Positions 7,431 through 15,292 of a stretch of 64,000 bases of DNA are shown in pieces (within the stretch, counting starts at the first letter, position 1; every line of letters begins with the position of its first letter). Position numbers and translations under genes: made by a program. The DNA is taken from positions 124,001 through 188,000 of the forward strand of contig JAHZBZ010000003.1 in NCBI GenBank assembly GCA_019423125.1. The letters run 5' to 3'. Under the pieces are notes generated by a model. The model was not told the DNA's origin. It ran no database searches and saw only the letters and a list, made by a program, of their open reading frames with translations. The stretch is from Bacillota bacterium. GTDB lineage: Bacteria; Bacillota; Clostridia; Christensenellales; Borkfalkiaceae.

Positions 7431-8081
7431 ATGGAAAAGATCAACGGCTACACGCGCGAGGAGGCGGCGTCGCTCGTCCGCTATCTCGCGGAGGGCAGGC
7501 GCGCGGGCCGCACGCTGACTTCGCTCTTTTCGCGTTACGGAAAGGAGCACGGCAGGGCGGCGGGAAGCGTCCGCAACTACTACTACAAGCTCCTGCACAC
7601 GCAGGGCGAGAGCGCAAAGGCGGTGCTCGAGGGCAGTTCTCTTCGCGCAGGGCAGGTCCGCCCTTTCACAGAGGCGGAGGCGGACAGCATGCTGCGTGAG
7701 ATCCTCGCCGAGCGCAAGAAGGGGGTCTCTGTCCGCAGGGCGATCCACAACGTCTGCGGCGGCGACGCGAAAAAGGTGCTCCGCTATCAGAACAAGTACC
7801 GCAACATGCTCAAAAAACAGCCCGAGCTCGTGCGCAGAGCGGCGCAGGAGGCGGGCATTCCCGAAGAGTGCGTGCTCCGTCCGCAGGGACTGCAGCGCCG
7901 CCTCGAATCGGAGATCGACGCGCTGTACGGCAAGCTCGCGGGCGCGCTCCGCGAGGAGAACAGGAAACTGCGCGAGGCGGTCGGCCGCCTGACCGAGGAG
8001 AACGAGCTGCTCAGGCGCGCTTCCCGTGCCCGCGGCGAAAAGGCGGTCACGGCCGCAAAGTCGGCAAAAGCCGAGGAATAA
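7431..8081 (+). CDS. RsfA/YlbO-like regulator with two Myb-type repeats and a coiled coil
   Basis: A 216-residue, strongly basic protein. Residues about 7-58 and about 80-130 look like two degenerate Myb/SANT-type helix-turn-helix repeats (aliphatic-aromatic spacing with RRAGRTLTSLFSRYGKEHGR and then VRNYYYKLL). About 150-205 is a Leu-heptad coiled coil. This resembles the RsfA family of prespore regulators of Bacillota, so DNA binding is likely; targets cannot be told from here. CAAGGAGGTGC lies just before the ATG. A small YtxH-like gene follows in the same transcript. Confidence 0.65.
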   Translation: MEKINGYTREEAASLVRYLAEGRRAGRTLTSLFSRYGKEHGRAAGSVRNYYYKLLHTQGESAKAVLEGSSLRAGQVRPFTEAEADSMLREILAERKKGVSVRRAIHNVCGGDAKKVLRYQNKYRNMLKKQPELVRRAAQEAGIPEECVLRPQGLQRRLESEIDALYGKLAGALREENRKLREAVGRLTEENELLRRASRARGEKAVTAAKSAKAEE

Positions 8082-8137
8082 AAGCTTATTTCCCTGCCCA
8101 TACTGTACCCGAAGGGCGTCTGCCCGGGAGGGAAAGT

Positions 8138-8338
8138 ATGGAAAAATTTATCGCAGGGCTCGCGATGGGCGCGGCGGTCGGCGCACTGCTGGTCGCAAAC
8201 AGCGCCAAAACGCGCTCCCTCATCAAAAAGAGCCAGGACGAGCTCAAGACGCGCGTGGACGAATATCTCGACGAAAAACTCGCCGCGATGGATAAGTCCG
8301 CGTCGAAGAGTGCGGGCGCAACCGCCTCCGAAAACTGA
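8138..8338 (+). CDS. Small YtxH-like membrane-associated protein, 66 aa
   Basis: The protein starts with a short Gly/Ala-rich hydrophobic helix (about 4-20), followed by a Lys/Glu-rich amphipathic helix and an Ala/Ser tail. This layout is typical of YtxH-like proteins, which have no clear biochemical role. The start at 8138 has GGGAGGGAAAG upstream. It is 56 bp after the Myb-like gene and before a strong terminator, so both probably form one operon. Confidence 0.65.
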   Translation: MEKFIAGLAMGAAVGALLVANSAKTRSLIKKSQDELKTRVDEYLDEKLAAMDKSASKSAGATASEN

Positions 8339-8347
8339 AGGCGCACG

Positions 8348-8385
8348 GACGCCCCCGCCGTATCGGCGGGGGCGTCTGCGCTTTT
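8348..8385 (+). terminator. Intrinsic terminator
   Basis: GACGCCCCCGCCG (8348-8360) pairs perfectly with CGGCGGGGGCGTC (8364-8376), followed by TGCGCTTTT. Confidence 0.9.
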
Positions 8386-8389
8386 CCGC

Positions 8390-8519
8390 ATGCCGCTGTC
8401 GCCGTCCTGTCGCCGTCCTGTCGCCGTGCCGCCATCGTGCCGCCGTGCCGCCATCGTGCCGCCGTGCTGCCATCGTGCCGCCGTGCCGCCGTTGTGCCGC
8501 CGTGCCGTCGTGCCGCCGC
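8390..8519. repeat. Short-period GC-rich tandem repeat
   Basis: The segment is built from GTGCCGCC and GTGCCGCCATC blocks that alternate with a period near 19 bp, with variants (GTGCTGCCATC, GTGCCGCCGTT) and, at its left end, CTGTCGCC copies. It gives repetitive Arg/His/Pro frames on both strands that I take to be non-coding. Confidence 0.75.
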
Positions 8520-8589
8520 AGTCGACCTGTTTTCATTGCCGCGGCGAGACTTTTCCGCAGATATTACAATTTTTTTGCAAGAAAGTGGA

Positions 8590-8618
8590 TGGAAAAAAGA
8601 GGCGGCATGTGGTATACT
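8590..8618 (+). promoter_or_regulatory. Probable promoter upstream of the phospholipase-like gene
   Basis: TGGAAA (8590-8595), a 17-bp spacer and TATACT (8613-8618). If used, it gives a leader of about 270 nt before ATG 8893. The -10 lies inside the left arm of the inverted repeat described next. Confidence 0.5.
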
Positions 8619-8853
8619 GTAAGGGAACGGTAAGCACCCGCTTTCGGCGCTTGTACGCCCCGCCGCTTTTCGCCTTTGCGATACGTCTGTATTGCGGCAT
8701 CCTCTTTTGGGCAGGGCATTCCGACATCTGCGCCCCGAAAGTGCGGGGAAATGAAAAGGTGCGCTTTTCCTTCGGATAAGGCGGCCGTCAGGGACTTTGA
8801 CGCAGAAACTTCTCACCTTTTCATCGGGTCCTTATTATTCCCGTACAGTATAC
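8612..8853. repeat. Non-coding segment bounded by 16-bp inverted repeats
   Basis: GTATACTGTAAGGGAA (8612-8627) reappears inverted as TTCCCGTACAGTATAC (8838-8853), 15 of 16 positions matching. The roughly 210 bp between has no credible gene. The arrangement fits either a small MITE-like insertion or two inverted operator copies framing the leader of the next gene. No target-site duplication was confirmed. Confidence 0.55.
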
Positions 8854-8892
8854 GGTAAGGAAGCGATTTAACAGACGGGAAAGGAGAAAGAA

Positions 8893-9786
8893 ATGCCATC
8901 TACATACGCACACTATAAATTCGGAGAAGAGGTGTTGAAGCTGTTGCCCGCGCCGCTCGCGGAGATCGTCCGCGCGGAGCGCGCGGCGTATTCGGTCGGC
9001 CTGCACGGGCCGGACGTGCTCTTCTATTACAAGGCCCTGCGTTCCAATGCGGTCAATTCGATCGGGTTTGCGACGCACGAGCGCCCCGCGCGCGAGTTTT
9101 TCGTGTCCGCGCGCACAAATCTTGCGGCGTTTGCGGAGCAAGACGCGGCAAAGGCATACCTCTTCGGGTTTGTCTGCCATTTTGCGCTCGATTCCGCCTG
9201 CCACGGCTACATCGAGAACAAGATCGTGCGCTCCGACGTGCGCCATACGGTGATCGAGAGCGAGTTCGACCGCTCTCTCCTTCTTGCGGACGGCAAAGAT
9301 CCGCTCTCGGCGCGGCTGACCGATCACATCCTGCCCACCGCGCGCAACGCCGCGCTCGTCGCGGCGGCGTTCGGCATAGATGCGGACAGCGCGCTGTGCG
9401 CCCTTCGCTCCATGCTTTCCTGCAACGAGTTCCTGCGCGCGCCCGGGCACATCAAGCGCACGCTCGTGCGCGCGGTGCTGTTTTTCTCGGGCAATTACCG
9501 CGAGATGCACGGCGCGATGATCGCGCGCAAGCCCGTCGCCGCGTGTGCGGACAGCACCCTGCGCCTGAAAAAGCTCTTCGACGCGGCCGTGCCCCGCGCG
9601 GCGGCGCTCATCCTCGCCCTGAACGAGTGGCTGGAAGGGCGCGCGGAGCTTCCCGCGGAGTTCGGAAAGACCTTCGGCGCAGGGGAGGGCTGGCAGGACA
9701 TCCCCGTGCTCACGGCGGAGGAGGAAGCGGAATACGTCCTGCCTGCGTGCGGGACGGAAATTTTGACGGAGGAAACAAAGTCATGA
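8893..9786 (+). CDS. Zinc-dependent phospholipase C-like protein
   Basis: The 297-residue protein matches the prokaryotic zinc-dependent phospholipase C superfamily as often annotated in Clostridia: an N-terminal THAHYKFG-like start (here YAHYKFGEEV), GLHGPDVLFYY near 37-47 and GFVCHFALDSACHGYI near 97-112, which supply His/Asp zinc ligands. There is no signal peptide, unlike secreted toxins, so a cytoplasmic role on a phosphoester is more likely. GGAGAAAGAA precedes the ATG. It overlaps the next gene by 4 bases, so the two are translationally coupled. Confidence 0.8.
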   Translation: MPSTYAHYKFGEEVLKLLPAPLAEIVRAERAAYSVGLHGPDVLFYYKALRSNAVNSIGFATHERPAREFFVSARTNLAAFAEQDAAKAYLFGFVCHFALDSACHGYIENKIVRSDVRHTVIESEFDRSLLLADGKDPLSARLTDHILPTARNAALVAAAFGIDADSALCALRSMLSCNEFLRAPGHIKRTLVRAVLFFSGNYREMHGAMIARKPVAACADSTLRLKKLFDAAVPRAAALILALNEWLEGRAELPAEFGKTFGAGEGWQDIPVLTAEEEAEYVLPACGTEILTEETKS

Positions 9787-11108
9787 AAGGGAAGATGACC
9801 CCGATGGAACGAAGGTGGGTGCTCTACGACGTGGGAAATTCCGCGTTCACCCTGCTCGTGTCCACCCTGATCCCCATCTTTTTCACCGCGCTCTCGGAGG
9901 GCGCGGGCGTCTCGTCCAACGATTCGCTCGCCTATTGGGGATACGCGACCAGCATTGCGACGGTGCTCGTCGCACTGCTCGGACCCACGCTCGGCTGTCT
10001 GTCCGACCTGCGCGGCGCAAAGCGCAGGATCTTCACCGCGGCGCTCGCGGTGGGGGCGGTCTGCTGTGCGGTGCTCGGCTTCGTACAGCACTGGATGTGG
10101 TTCCTTGTGCTGTTCGTGCTCGCAAAGGCGGCGTATTCGCTCAGCCTCGTCATCTATGACTCCATGCTCTGCGACGTCAGCGTGCGCGAGCGCATGGACG
10201 AGGTCTCTTCTCGCGGGTATGCGTGGGGATACATCGGGAGCTGTGCGCCCTTTCTCGTCTGCCTCGCGCTGTATCTTTGCGCCGAGGTGTTCGACGTACT
10301 GCCGATGTACACCGCGACCGTGCTCATTTTCCTCGTGACCGCCGTCTGGTGGGTGGGCTGTTCGCTCCCGCTCCTGTTCCGTTACCGCCAGACGCACTTT
10401 GTCGAGAGCGGCGGCAGGCCTGTTCGCACGGGCATGAAAAACCTTGCCCGCGTCTTTTCCGAACTGAAGCAAAACAAAAAGGTGCTCTTTTTCCTGCTCG
10501 CGTTCTTCTTTTTCATCGACGGCGTCTATACCATCATCGACATGGCGACCGCCTACGGCACCTCGCTCGGGCTGGATACGACGTGGCTCCTGCTCGCGCT
10601 TCTCGTGACGCAGATCGTCGCCTTTCCCGCGGCGATCCTGTTGGGGATGCTCTCCCGCAAGGTGGGGCCGGAGCGGCTGATCGCGCTGTGCATAGTCGCC
10701 TATTTCTGCATCACGGTATATGCGATCTTTCTGGACAAGCAGTACGAATTCTGGATCCTCGCCGTGGGGGTGGGGCTGTTCCAGGGCACCATCCAGGCGA
10801 TGTCCCGCTCCTATTTCGCCAAGATCATCCCGCACGAGAAGTCGGGGGAATACTTCGGCATCTACGACATATTCGGCAAGGGCGCCGCGTTCATGGGCAC
10901 CATGCTCGTCTCCGTCGTCACGCAGGTAAGCGGCAGTCAGAACATCGGCGTCGGCGCGCTCGCGGTGATGTTCGTCATCGGGTTTGTGTTCTTCCTGATC
11001 GCCGTGCGCTGCAAGGCGCCCGCGCATTCGTATGCCGCGATCACCGCGCCCGTGCGCGTGGGCGAGCTTTCCGAAGCGCCCGCGGGGCAGGAGGGCGAGT
11101 CCGACTGA
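9783..11108 (+). CDS. MFS permease, UMF1 / Atg22-like family
   Basis: A 441-residue protein with about 12 hydrophobic helices and the opening RRWVLYDVGNSAFTLLV followed by LSDLRGAKRR in the first cytoplasmic loop. This is typical of UMF1-type major facilitator permeases (related to vacuolar Atg22 effluxers), often predicted to export amino acids or small metabolites. The substrate is not evident. ATG 9783 overlaps the stop of the phospholipase-like gene, and GGAGGAAACAA lies just upstream. A terminator follows. Confidence 0.85.
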   Translation: MKGKMTPMERRWVLYDVGNSAFTLLVSTLIPIFFTALSEGAGVSSNDSLAYWGYATSIATVLVALLGPTLGCLSDLRGAKRRIFTAALAVGAVCCAVLGFVQHWMWFLVLFVLAKAAYSLSLVIYDSMLCDVSVRERMDEVSSRGYAWGYIGSCAPFLVCLALYLCAEVFDVLPMYTATVLIFLVTAVWWVGCSLPLLFRYRQTHFVESGGRPVRTGMKNLARVFSELKQNKKVLFFLLAFFFFIDGVYTIIDMATAYGTSLGLDTTWLLLALLVTQIVAFPAAILLGMLSRKVGPERLIALCIVAYFCITVYAIFLDKQYEFWILAVGVGLFQGTIQAMSRSYFAKIIPHEKSGEYFGIYDIFGKGAAFMGTMLVSVVTQVSGSQNIGVGALAVMFVIGFVFFLIAVRCKAPAHSYAAITAPVRVGELSEAPAGQEGESD

Positions 11109-11123
11109 ATCTTCAAAAACGGG

Positions 11124-11151
11124 AGCCCCTGCCGTGCGGCGGGGGCTTTTT
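11124..11151 (+). terminator. Intrinsic terminator
   Basis: AGCCCCTGCCG pairs with CGGCGGGGGCT (11124-11147) and is followed by TTTTT. Confidence 0.85.
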
Positions 11152-11205
11152 CGTCAAAAAAAGGCAGAGATGTCCTTTAAAAAATCAGAAATTTCAGAAA
11201 AATTG

Positions 11206-11234
11206 TGGACGGCGGCGGGGAAGTATGGTATACT
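11206..11234 (+). promoter_or_regulatory. Promoter of ruvX
   Basis: TGGACG (11206-11211), a 17-bp spacer and TATACT (11229-11234), 30 bp before the start codon. Confidence 0.6.
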
Positions 11235-11264
11235 TGACGTAGAGCGGTCAAAAGGAAGAAACAC

Positions 11265-11699
11265 ATGGAAAAACGCATCATCGCCTTTGACATCGGCGAC
11301 AAAAGGATCGGCATCGCGGCGAGCGACCCGTTCAATACTTTCGCGTTGCCGGGCACGACTTATTTCCGCACGAAGAGCGCGGAGACGGATGCGGAGAATC
11401 TCGCGAAGATCGTAAGGGAAAAGGGCGCGGGGCTGATCGTGTGCGGCCTGCCGCTGAACTTTGACGGGACGGAATCGGTGCAGACGGAGAAGACCCGCCG
11501 TTTCGTCGCCCTCCTGCAGAGCAAGACGGACGTGCCCGTCGTGTTCGAGGACGAGCGCTTCACCACGATGGAGGCGGAGCGCGTGCTCATTTCGGGCGGC
11601 GTGCGCCGTGAGGACCGCAAGAGATCGATAGACAGTATTGCCGCTTCCTATATCTTGGAAGGGTATCTGAATAAAAAAAACAGAGGAGCATCAACATGA
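11265..11699 (+). CDS. ruvX: Pre-16S rRNA nuclease / Holliday-junction resolvase-like RuvX (YqgF)
   Basis: The 144-residue RNase H-fold enzyme trims the 5' end of 16S rRNA. Family motifs are visible: AFDIGDKRIGIA with Asp9, GLIVCGLPLNFDG near 55-67, VFEDERFTT near 92-100 and the final acidic helix RKRSIDSIAA with Asp near 125. GGAAG precedes the ATG. The stop overlaps the start of the DUF1292 gene (ATGA), the usual partner in Bacillota. The upstream alaS and ireB genes common in that group are absent here. Confidence 0.94.
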   Translation: MEKRIIAFDIGDKRIGIAASDPFNTFALPGTTYFRTKSAETDAENLAKIVREKGAGLIVCGLPLNFDGTESVQTEKTRRFVALLQSKTDVPVVFEDERFTTMEAERVLISGGVRREDRKRSIDSIAASYILEGYLNKKNRGAST

Positions 11700-12028
11700 G
11701 TGACGAAAAGAGACTGCACGAGGAAGGCTGCGACTGCGAAGAATGCGCGGGGGATGAGGTCAACGTGGTCGATCTGATCGACGACGAGGGAAAAGTGCAT
11801 AAATGCTACCACATCGGCACCATCCAGTACAAAGACAGATGGTTTGCGTTCTTCCAGCCCGAAGACGAATCGGAAGGGGACGAGGAAGAAGTCACTATCC
11901 TCGAGATCGTCGGCGAAGAGGGCGCGGAGGAGCTTCTGCCCATCGAGGACGACGCGCTTTTGGACGAGGTGTTCGACGAGTTCTGCCGCGTGATGGAAGA
12001 GGACGAGGACGCCGAGGACGGCGAGTGA
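11696..12028 (+). CDS. DUF1292 family protein (YrzB-like)
   Basis: A 110-residue, very acidic protein. The N-terminal tail has clustered cysteines (CDCEEC, about 12-17) and is followed by a small beta domain (VNVVDLIDDEGKVHKCYHIGTI) with the DUF1292 pattern ending in EVTILEIVGEEG. The family co-occurs with ruvX but has no established biochemical function. The four cysteines at 12, 14, 17 and about 37 could bind metal, which is inference. Overlaps ruvX by 4 bases. Confidence 0.85.
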   Translation: MSDEKRLHEEGCDCEECAGDEVNVVDLIDDEGKVHKCYHIGTIQYKDRWFAFFQPEDESEGDEEEVTILEIVGEEGAEELLPIEDDALLDEVFDEFCRVMEEDEDAEDGE

Positions 12029-12062
12029 ACAAAGTAAAAGCATTCTCTCTATGGAGGGAAGG

Positions 12063-12096
12063 GACGCCGCCGCTTATTTTAGCGGCGGCGTCTTTC
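12063..12096 (+). terminator. Intrinsic terminator
   Basis: GACGCCGCCGCT (12063-12074) pairs perfectly with AGCGGCGGCGTC (12081-12092) and is followed by TTTC. Confidence 0.85.
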
Positions 12097-12175
12097 ACTG
12101 TGTGAAAAATTCGGCTTTTTTCGCCCCGCCGCGGCGAAAAAAGCCGCGAATGCGCAGTGCATGCCTTGTTTTTGC

Positions 12176-12204
12176 TTGCAAAATCTTTCCGCGTATGGTA
12201 GAAT
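12176..12204 (+). promoter_or_regulatory. Promoter of rpsB-tsf
   Basis: TTGCAA (12176-12181), a 17-bp spacer and TAGAAT (12199-12204). The leader to ATG 12327 is about 115 nt, long enough for the S2-type leader regulation seen in many bacteria; I could not identify the specific structure. Confidence 0.75.
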
Positions 12205-12326
12205 AATAGAGCTATAAAATTCACACCTTGTGCGTTCCGCACTCCGTTCCCGTCAAATTTCTTTCAGGGCGGGCTGTGTGCGGGCTTTTTACGGCGTGCA
12301 GGGGAGGAGAAAACGGAGGTAAATTT

Positions 12327-13100
12327 ATGGCAGTCATCACCATGAAGCAGCTGCTCGAAGCGGGCGTGCACTTCGGACATCAGACGAGAAAATGGAACCC
12401 GAAGATGAAAAAGTACATCTTCGCGGCGCGCAACGAGATCCACATCATCGACCTGCAGCTCACCGTCGGCCTGGTCGAAAAGGCGTACAACTTCGTCGTG
12501 GACACCGTCAAGTCGGGCAAGAGCATCCTGTTCGTCGGCACCAAGAAACAGGCGCAGGAAGCCATCCGCGAGGAGGCGACCCGCTGCGGTCAGTTCTACA
12601 TCAACTCCCGCTGGCTGGGCGGCACGCTCACCAACTTCAAGACCATCCGCTCCCGCATCGAGCGCCTCAACAAGCTCGAGAAGATGGAGGAGTCGGGCGA
12701 GTTCGATCTTCTGCCCAAGAAAGAAGTTCTCGGTCTGAAAAAGGAGATGGAGAAGCTCGAGGCGAACCTCGGCGGCATCAAAGAGATGAAGACGCTCCCG
12801 GGCGCGATGTTCGTCGTCGACCCCCACAGCGAGGACATCGCCGTTCAGGAAGCGCGCAAGCTGCACATCCCCATCGTCGCCATCACCGACACCAACTGCG
12901 ACCCCGATCTCATCGACTATGTGATCCCGGGCAACGACGACGCGATCCGCGCGGTCAAACTTCTCTCTTCGGTCATCGCGAACGCGGTCATCGAGGCGAA
13001 CCAGGGCGAGGCGGCCTTTGCACAGGCAGTCGAGGAGAAGCCCGCAGAGTCCATCGAGGAAGTCGTCGAGGCGGCGGAAGAGGCTCCCAAGGCCGAATAA
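12327..13100 (+). CDS. rpsB: 30S ribosomal protein S2
   Basis: The 257-residue product begins MAVITMKQLLEAGVHFGHQ, the S2 signature, and has the later MFVVDPHSEDIAVQEARKL and PIVAITDTNCDPDLIDYVIPGNDDA motifs plus an acidic C-terminal tail. S2 is the last protein to join the 30S and is needed for mRNA binding. The start at 12327 follows CGGAGGTAAATT; a longer frame from 12228 is not used. tsf follows 52 bp later, the usual pair. Confidence 0.96.
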   Translation: MAVITMKQLLEAGVHFGHQTRKWNPKMKKYIFAARNEIHIIDLQLTVGLVEKAYNFVVDTVKSGKSILFVGTKKQAQEAIREEATRCGQFYINSRWLGGTLTNFKTIRSRIERLNKLEKMEESGEFDLLPKKEVLGLKKEMEKLEANLGGIKEMKTLPGAMFVVDPHSEDIAVQEARKLHIPIVAITDTNCDPDLIDYVIPGNDDAIRAVKLLSSVIANAVIEANQGEAAFAQAVEEKPAESIEEVVEAAEEAPKAE

Positions 13101-13152
13101 CAGAGAACACAACAGCGCAACATACAGAAAATAGAATAGGAGAAATAAGGAT

Positions 13153-13812
13153 ATGGCAATTACGGCAAGTGACGTGAATGCTCTGCGCCAGAAGACGGGC
13201 GTGGGCATGATGGATTGCAAAAAGGCTCTGACCGAGGCGAACGGCGACATGGACAAGGCCGTCGAGATCCTCCGCGAGAAGGGCATGGCGACCGCCGCGA
13301 AAAAGGCGGGCCGCATCGCCGCAGAGGGCATCGTCGACAGCTACATCCACATGGGCGGCAAGGTCGGCGTTCTGGTCGAAGTCAACTGCGAGACCGACTT
13401 CGTCGCGCGCGGCGATCAGTTTAAAGAGCTCGTGCACGACATCGCGCTGCAGATCGCGGCTGCGAAGCCCCTCTATGTGACCAAAGAAGAGGTCCCCGCC
13501 GAGGTGCTCGAAGAGGAGAAGAAGATCCTCAAAGTGCAGGCGATGAACGAGGGCAAGCCCGAAGCGATCGCGGAGAAGATGGTCGCGGGCCGCATCAAGA
13601 AGTATTACGAGGATTTCTGCCTGCTCGAACAGCCGTTCGTGAAGGATTCTTCCAAGACCATCGGCCAGCTCGTCACCGAGGCGATCGCCTCTATCGGCGA
13701 GAAGATCACGGTGCGCCGCTTCGCGCGCTTTGAGATGGGCGAGGGCATCGAGAAGAAGAAAGACGACCTCGCGGAAGAAGTCGAAAAACAGGTTTCCAAG
13801 ATGAAGGGTTAA
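13153..13812 (+). CDS. tsf: Translation elongation factor Ts
   Basis: EF-Ts recycles EF-Tu by promoting GDP release. The 219-residue product has the N-terminal UBA-like domain (VNALRQKTGVGMMDCKKAL, about 9-27), the core with VEVNCETDFVARGDQF (about 73-88) that inserts into EF-Tu, and a C-terminal helical segment with VRRFARFEMGEGIEKK. The length is close to the short Gram-positive form. AGGAGAAAT precedes the ATG. A hairpin terminator follows. Confidence 0.96.
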   Translation: MAITASDVNALRQKTGVGMMDCKKALTEANGDMDKAVEILREKGMATAAKKAGRIAAEGIVDSYIHMGGKVGVLVEVNCETDFVARGDQFKELVHDIALQIAAAKPLYVTKEEVPAEVLEEEKKILKVQAMNEGKPEAIAEKMVAGRIKKYYEDFCLLEQPFVKDSSKTIGQLVTEAIASIGEKITVRRFARFEMGEGIEKKKDDLAEEVEKQVSKMKG

Positions 13813-13821
13813 TTTTAACGG

Positions 13822-13852
13822 GGCGCACAAGTTTATATTTGTGTGCCTTTGT
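13822..13852 (+). terminator. Intrinsic terminator of rpsB-tsf
   Basis: GGCGCACAAG pairs with TTGTGTGCC (13822-13847) and is followed by TTTG and further Ts. Confidence 0.75.
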
Positions 13853-13879
13853 TTTAAATTCCCCGCAAATACAGAGGAA

Positions 13880-13939
13880 AAAAGAGAGCCAAGACGTAGT
13901 CCTGCGGCGCGTGCCGTATGCGCGCCGAAGCTCTCTTTT
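13880..13939 (+). promoter_or_regulatory. Nested inverted repeats in the pyrH leader
   Basis: Outer arms AAAAGAGAGC (13880-13889) and GCTCTCTTTT (13930-13939) enclose inner arms CGGCGCG (13905-13911) and CGCGCCG (13921-13927). As RNA this is a long stem ending in four Us, 45 nt before the pyrH start. It could be a second terminator for tsf or an attenuator for pyrH. Confidence 0.5.
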
Positions 13940-13983
13940 GCCAATGCTCGGATCATGAATACGCTACGGAGGGAAAAGACAAG

Positions 13984-14694
13984 TTGAAACCCATCTATAA
14001 GAGGATCATCCTCAAGCTCTCGGGCGAGGCGCTTGCGGGAGAACAGGGCTTCGGGCTGGACGAAAAGATCATCGAACAGGTGGTCGACCAGCTCATCCGC
14101 GTGCATAAAATGGGCGTGGAGATCGGCATCGTGCTGGGCGGCGGCAATTTCTGGCGCGGCAGGCAGGGCACGAAAATGGACAGGACGACGGCGGACCACA
14201 TGGGCATGCTCGCGACGGTGATCAACTCCCTCGCCATGCAGGACGCGATCGAGCAGAAAGGGGTCCCGACCCGCGTGCAGACCGCGCTCAACATGATCAG
14301 CGTCGCCGAGCCGTTCATCCTGCGCAAGGCGGTGCGTCACTTCGAGCTGGGCAGGATCGTCATCTTTGCCTGCGGCACGGGCAATCCCTATTGCTCGACG
14401 GACACGGGCGCCGCGCTGCGCGCCTGCGAGATCAACGCCGACATCCTCCTGCTCGCAAAGAACGTCGACGGGCTGTACGACAGCGATCCCAAGCTCAACC
14501 CCGACGCGAAGAAGATCGACAAGATCACGCACATGGAGGTCATCAACCGCGGGCTCAAGGCGATGGACACGACCGCGATCACCATGTGCATGGACAACAA
14601 CATCCCCGTGCTCGCCTTCGCGCTCTCCGAAAAAGACGCGATCGTGCGCGCCATCTGCGGCGAACGCACGGGCACCCTCATCACAAACGAATAA
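13984..14694 (+). CDS. pyrH: Uridylate kinase
   Basis: UMP kinase phosphorylates UMP to UDP; the bacterial enzyme is a hexamer of the amino acid kinase fold. The 236-residue product shows KRIILKLSGEALAG near the start, IVLGGGNFWRG near 45, STDTGAALRACEI near 138 and a conserved C-terminal ALSEKDAIVRAICGER region. The start is a TTG, chosen because GGAGGG lies 10 bases upstream and the length then fits the family; ATG 13918 would add residues with no homologous counterpart. Next is frr, a classic pairing. Confidence 0.93.
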   Translation: MKPIYKRIILKLSGEALAGEQGFGLDEKIIEQVVDQLIRVHKMGVEIGIVLGGGNFWRGRQGTKMDRTTADHMGMLATVINSLAMQDAIEQKGVPTRVQTALNMISVAEPFILRKAVRHFELGRIVIFACGTGNPYCSTDTGAALRACEINADILLLAKNVDGLYDSDPKLNPDAKKIDKITHMEVINRGLKAMDTTAITMCMDNNIPVLAFALSEKDAIVRAICGERTGTLITNE

Positions 14695-14710
14695 CAAGGA
14701 GGAAAACACC

Positions 14711-15283
14711 ATGATCGACAACGAAAAGGTAGAGGAGATGATGCTCGTTCTCGAGGACAAACTGGACAAGACGGTCAGCGTCCTGCGCGAGGAATATTCC
14801 AACATCCGCGCGGGCAGGGCGAACCCGCACGTCCTCGACAGGATCCAGGTCGACTATTACGGCACCATGTCCCCCCTCAACCAGGTGGGCAACATCTCCG
14901 TCGCGGACGCGAAGTGCCTGGTCATCAGCCCGTGGGACACCAGCCTGCTCAAGGGCATCGAGAAAGCGATCCTGCAGTCCAACATCGGGCTCAATCCGAC
15001 CAACGACGGCAAGGTGATCCGTCTCATCTTCCCCGACCTCACCGAGGAGCGCCGCCGCGAGCTCGCAAAACAGATCAAATCCCTCTCCGAAGATTCCAAG
15101 GTCGCCGTGCGCAACGTGCGCCGCGATGCGATGGATTCCCTCAAAAAACTCAAGAACGGCAAGGAGATCTCCGAAGACGAGTGCTCCGCGCAGGAAAAAG
15201 AAGTGGAAAAAGCTGTCTCCAAATGCATGGAGCAGATCGAGAAGCTCACCGCCGAGAAAGAAAAAGAGATCATGTCCGTTTAA
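14711..15283 (+). CDS. frr: Ribosome recycling factor
   Basis: RRF splits post-termination ribosomes with EF-G. The 190-residue product has the canonical SVLREEYSNIRAGRANPHVLD stretch (about 22-42), RLIFPDLTEERRRELAKQIK and the helical C-terminus with the VAVRNVRRDA motif. ACAAGGAGGAAA lies before the ATG. It sits 16 bp after pyrH and 9 bp before uppS. Confidence 0.96.
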   Translation: MIDNEKVEEMMLVLEDKLDKTVSVLREEYSNIRAGRANPHVLDRIQVDYYGTMSPLNQVGNISVADAKCLVISPWDTSLLKGIEKAILQSNIGLNPTNDGKVIRLIFPDLTEERRRELAKQIKSLSEDSKVAVRNVRRDAMDSLKKLKNGKEISEDECSAQEKEVEKAVSKCMEQIEKLTAEKEKEIMSV

Positions 15284-15292
15284 GGGGAGCAG

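Noticed and set aside
8244..8816. Repetitive RRHDGGTAAR-type frames over the tandem tract
   Set aside because: Produced by translating the GTGCCGCC repeats; no coding support.
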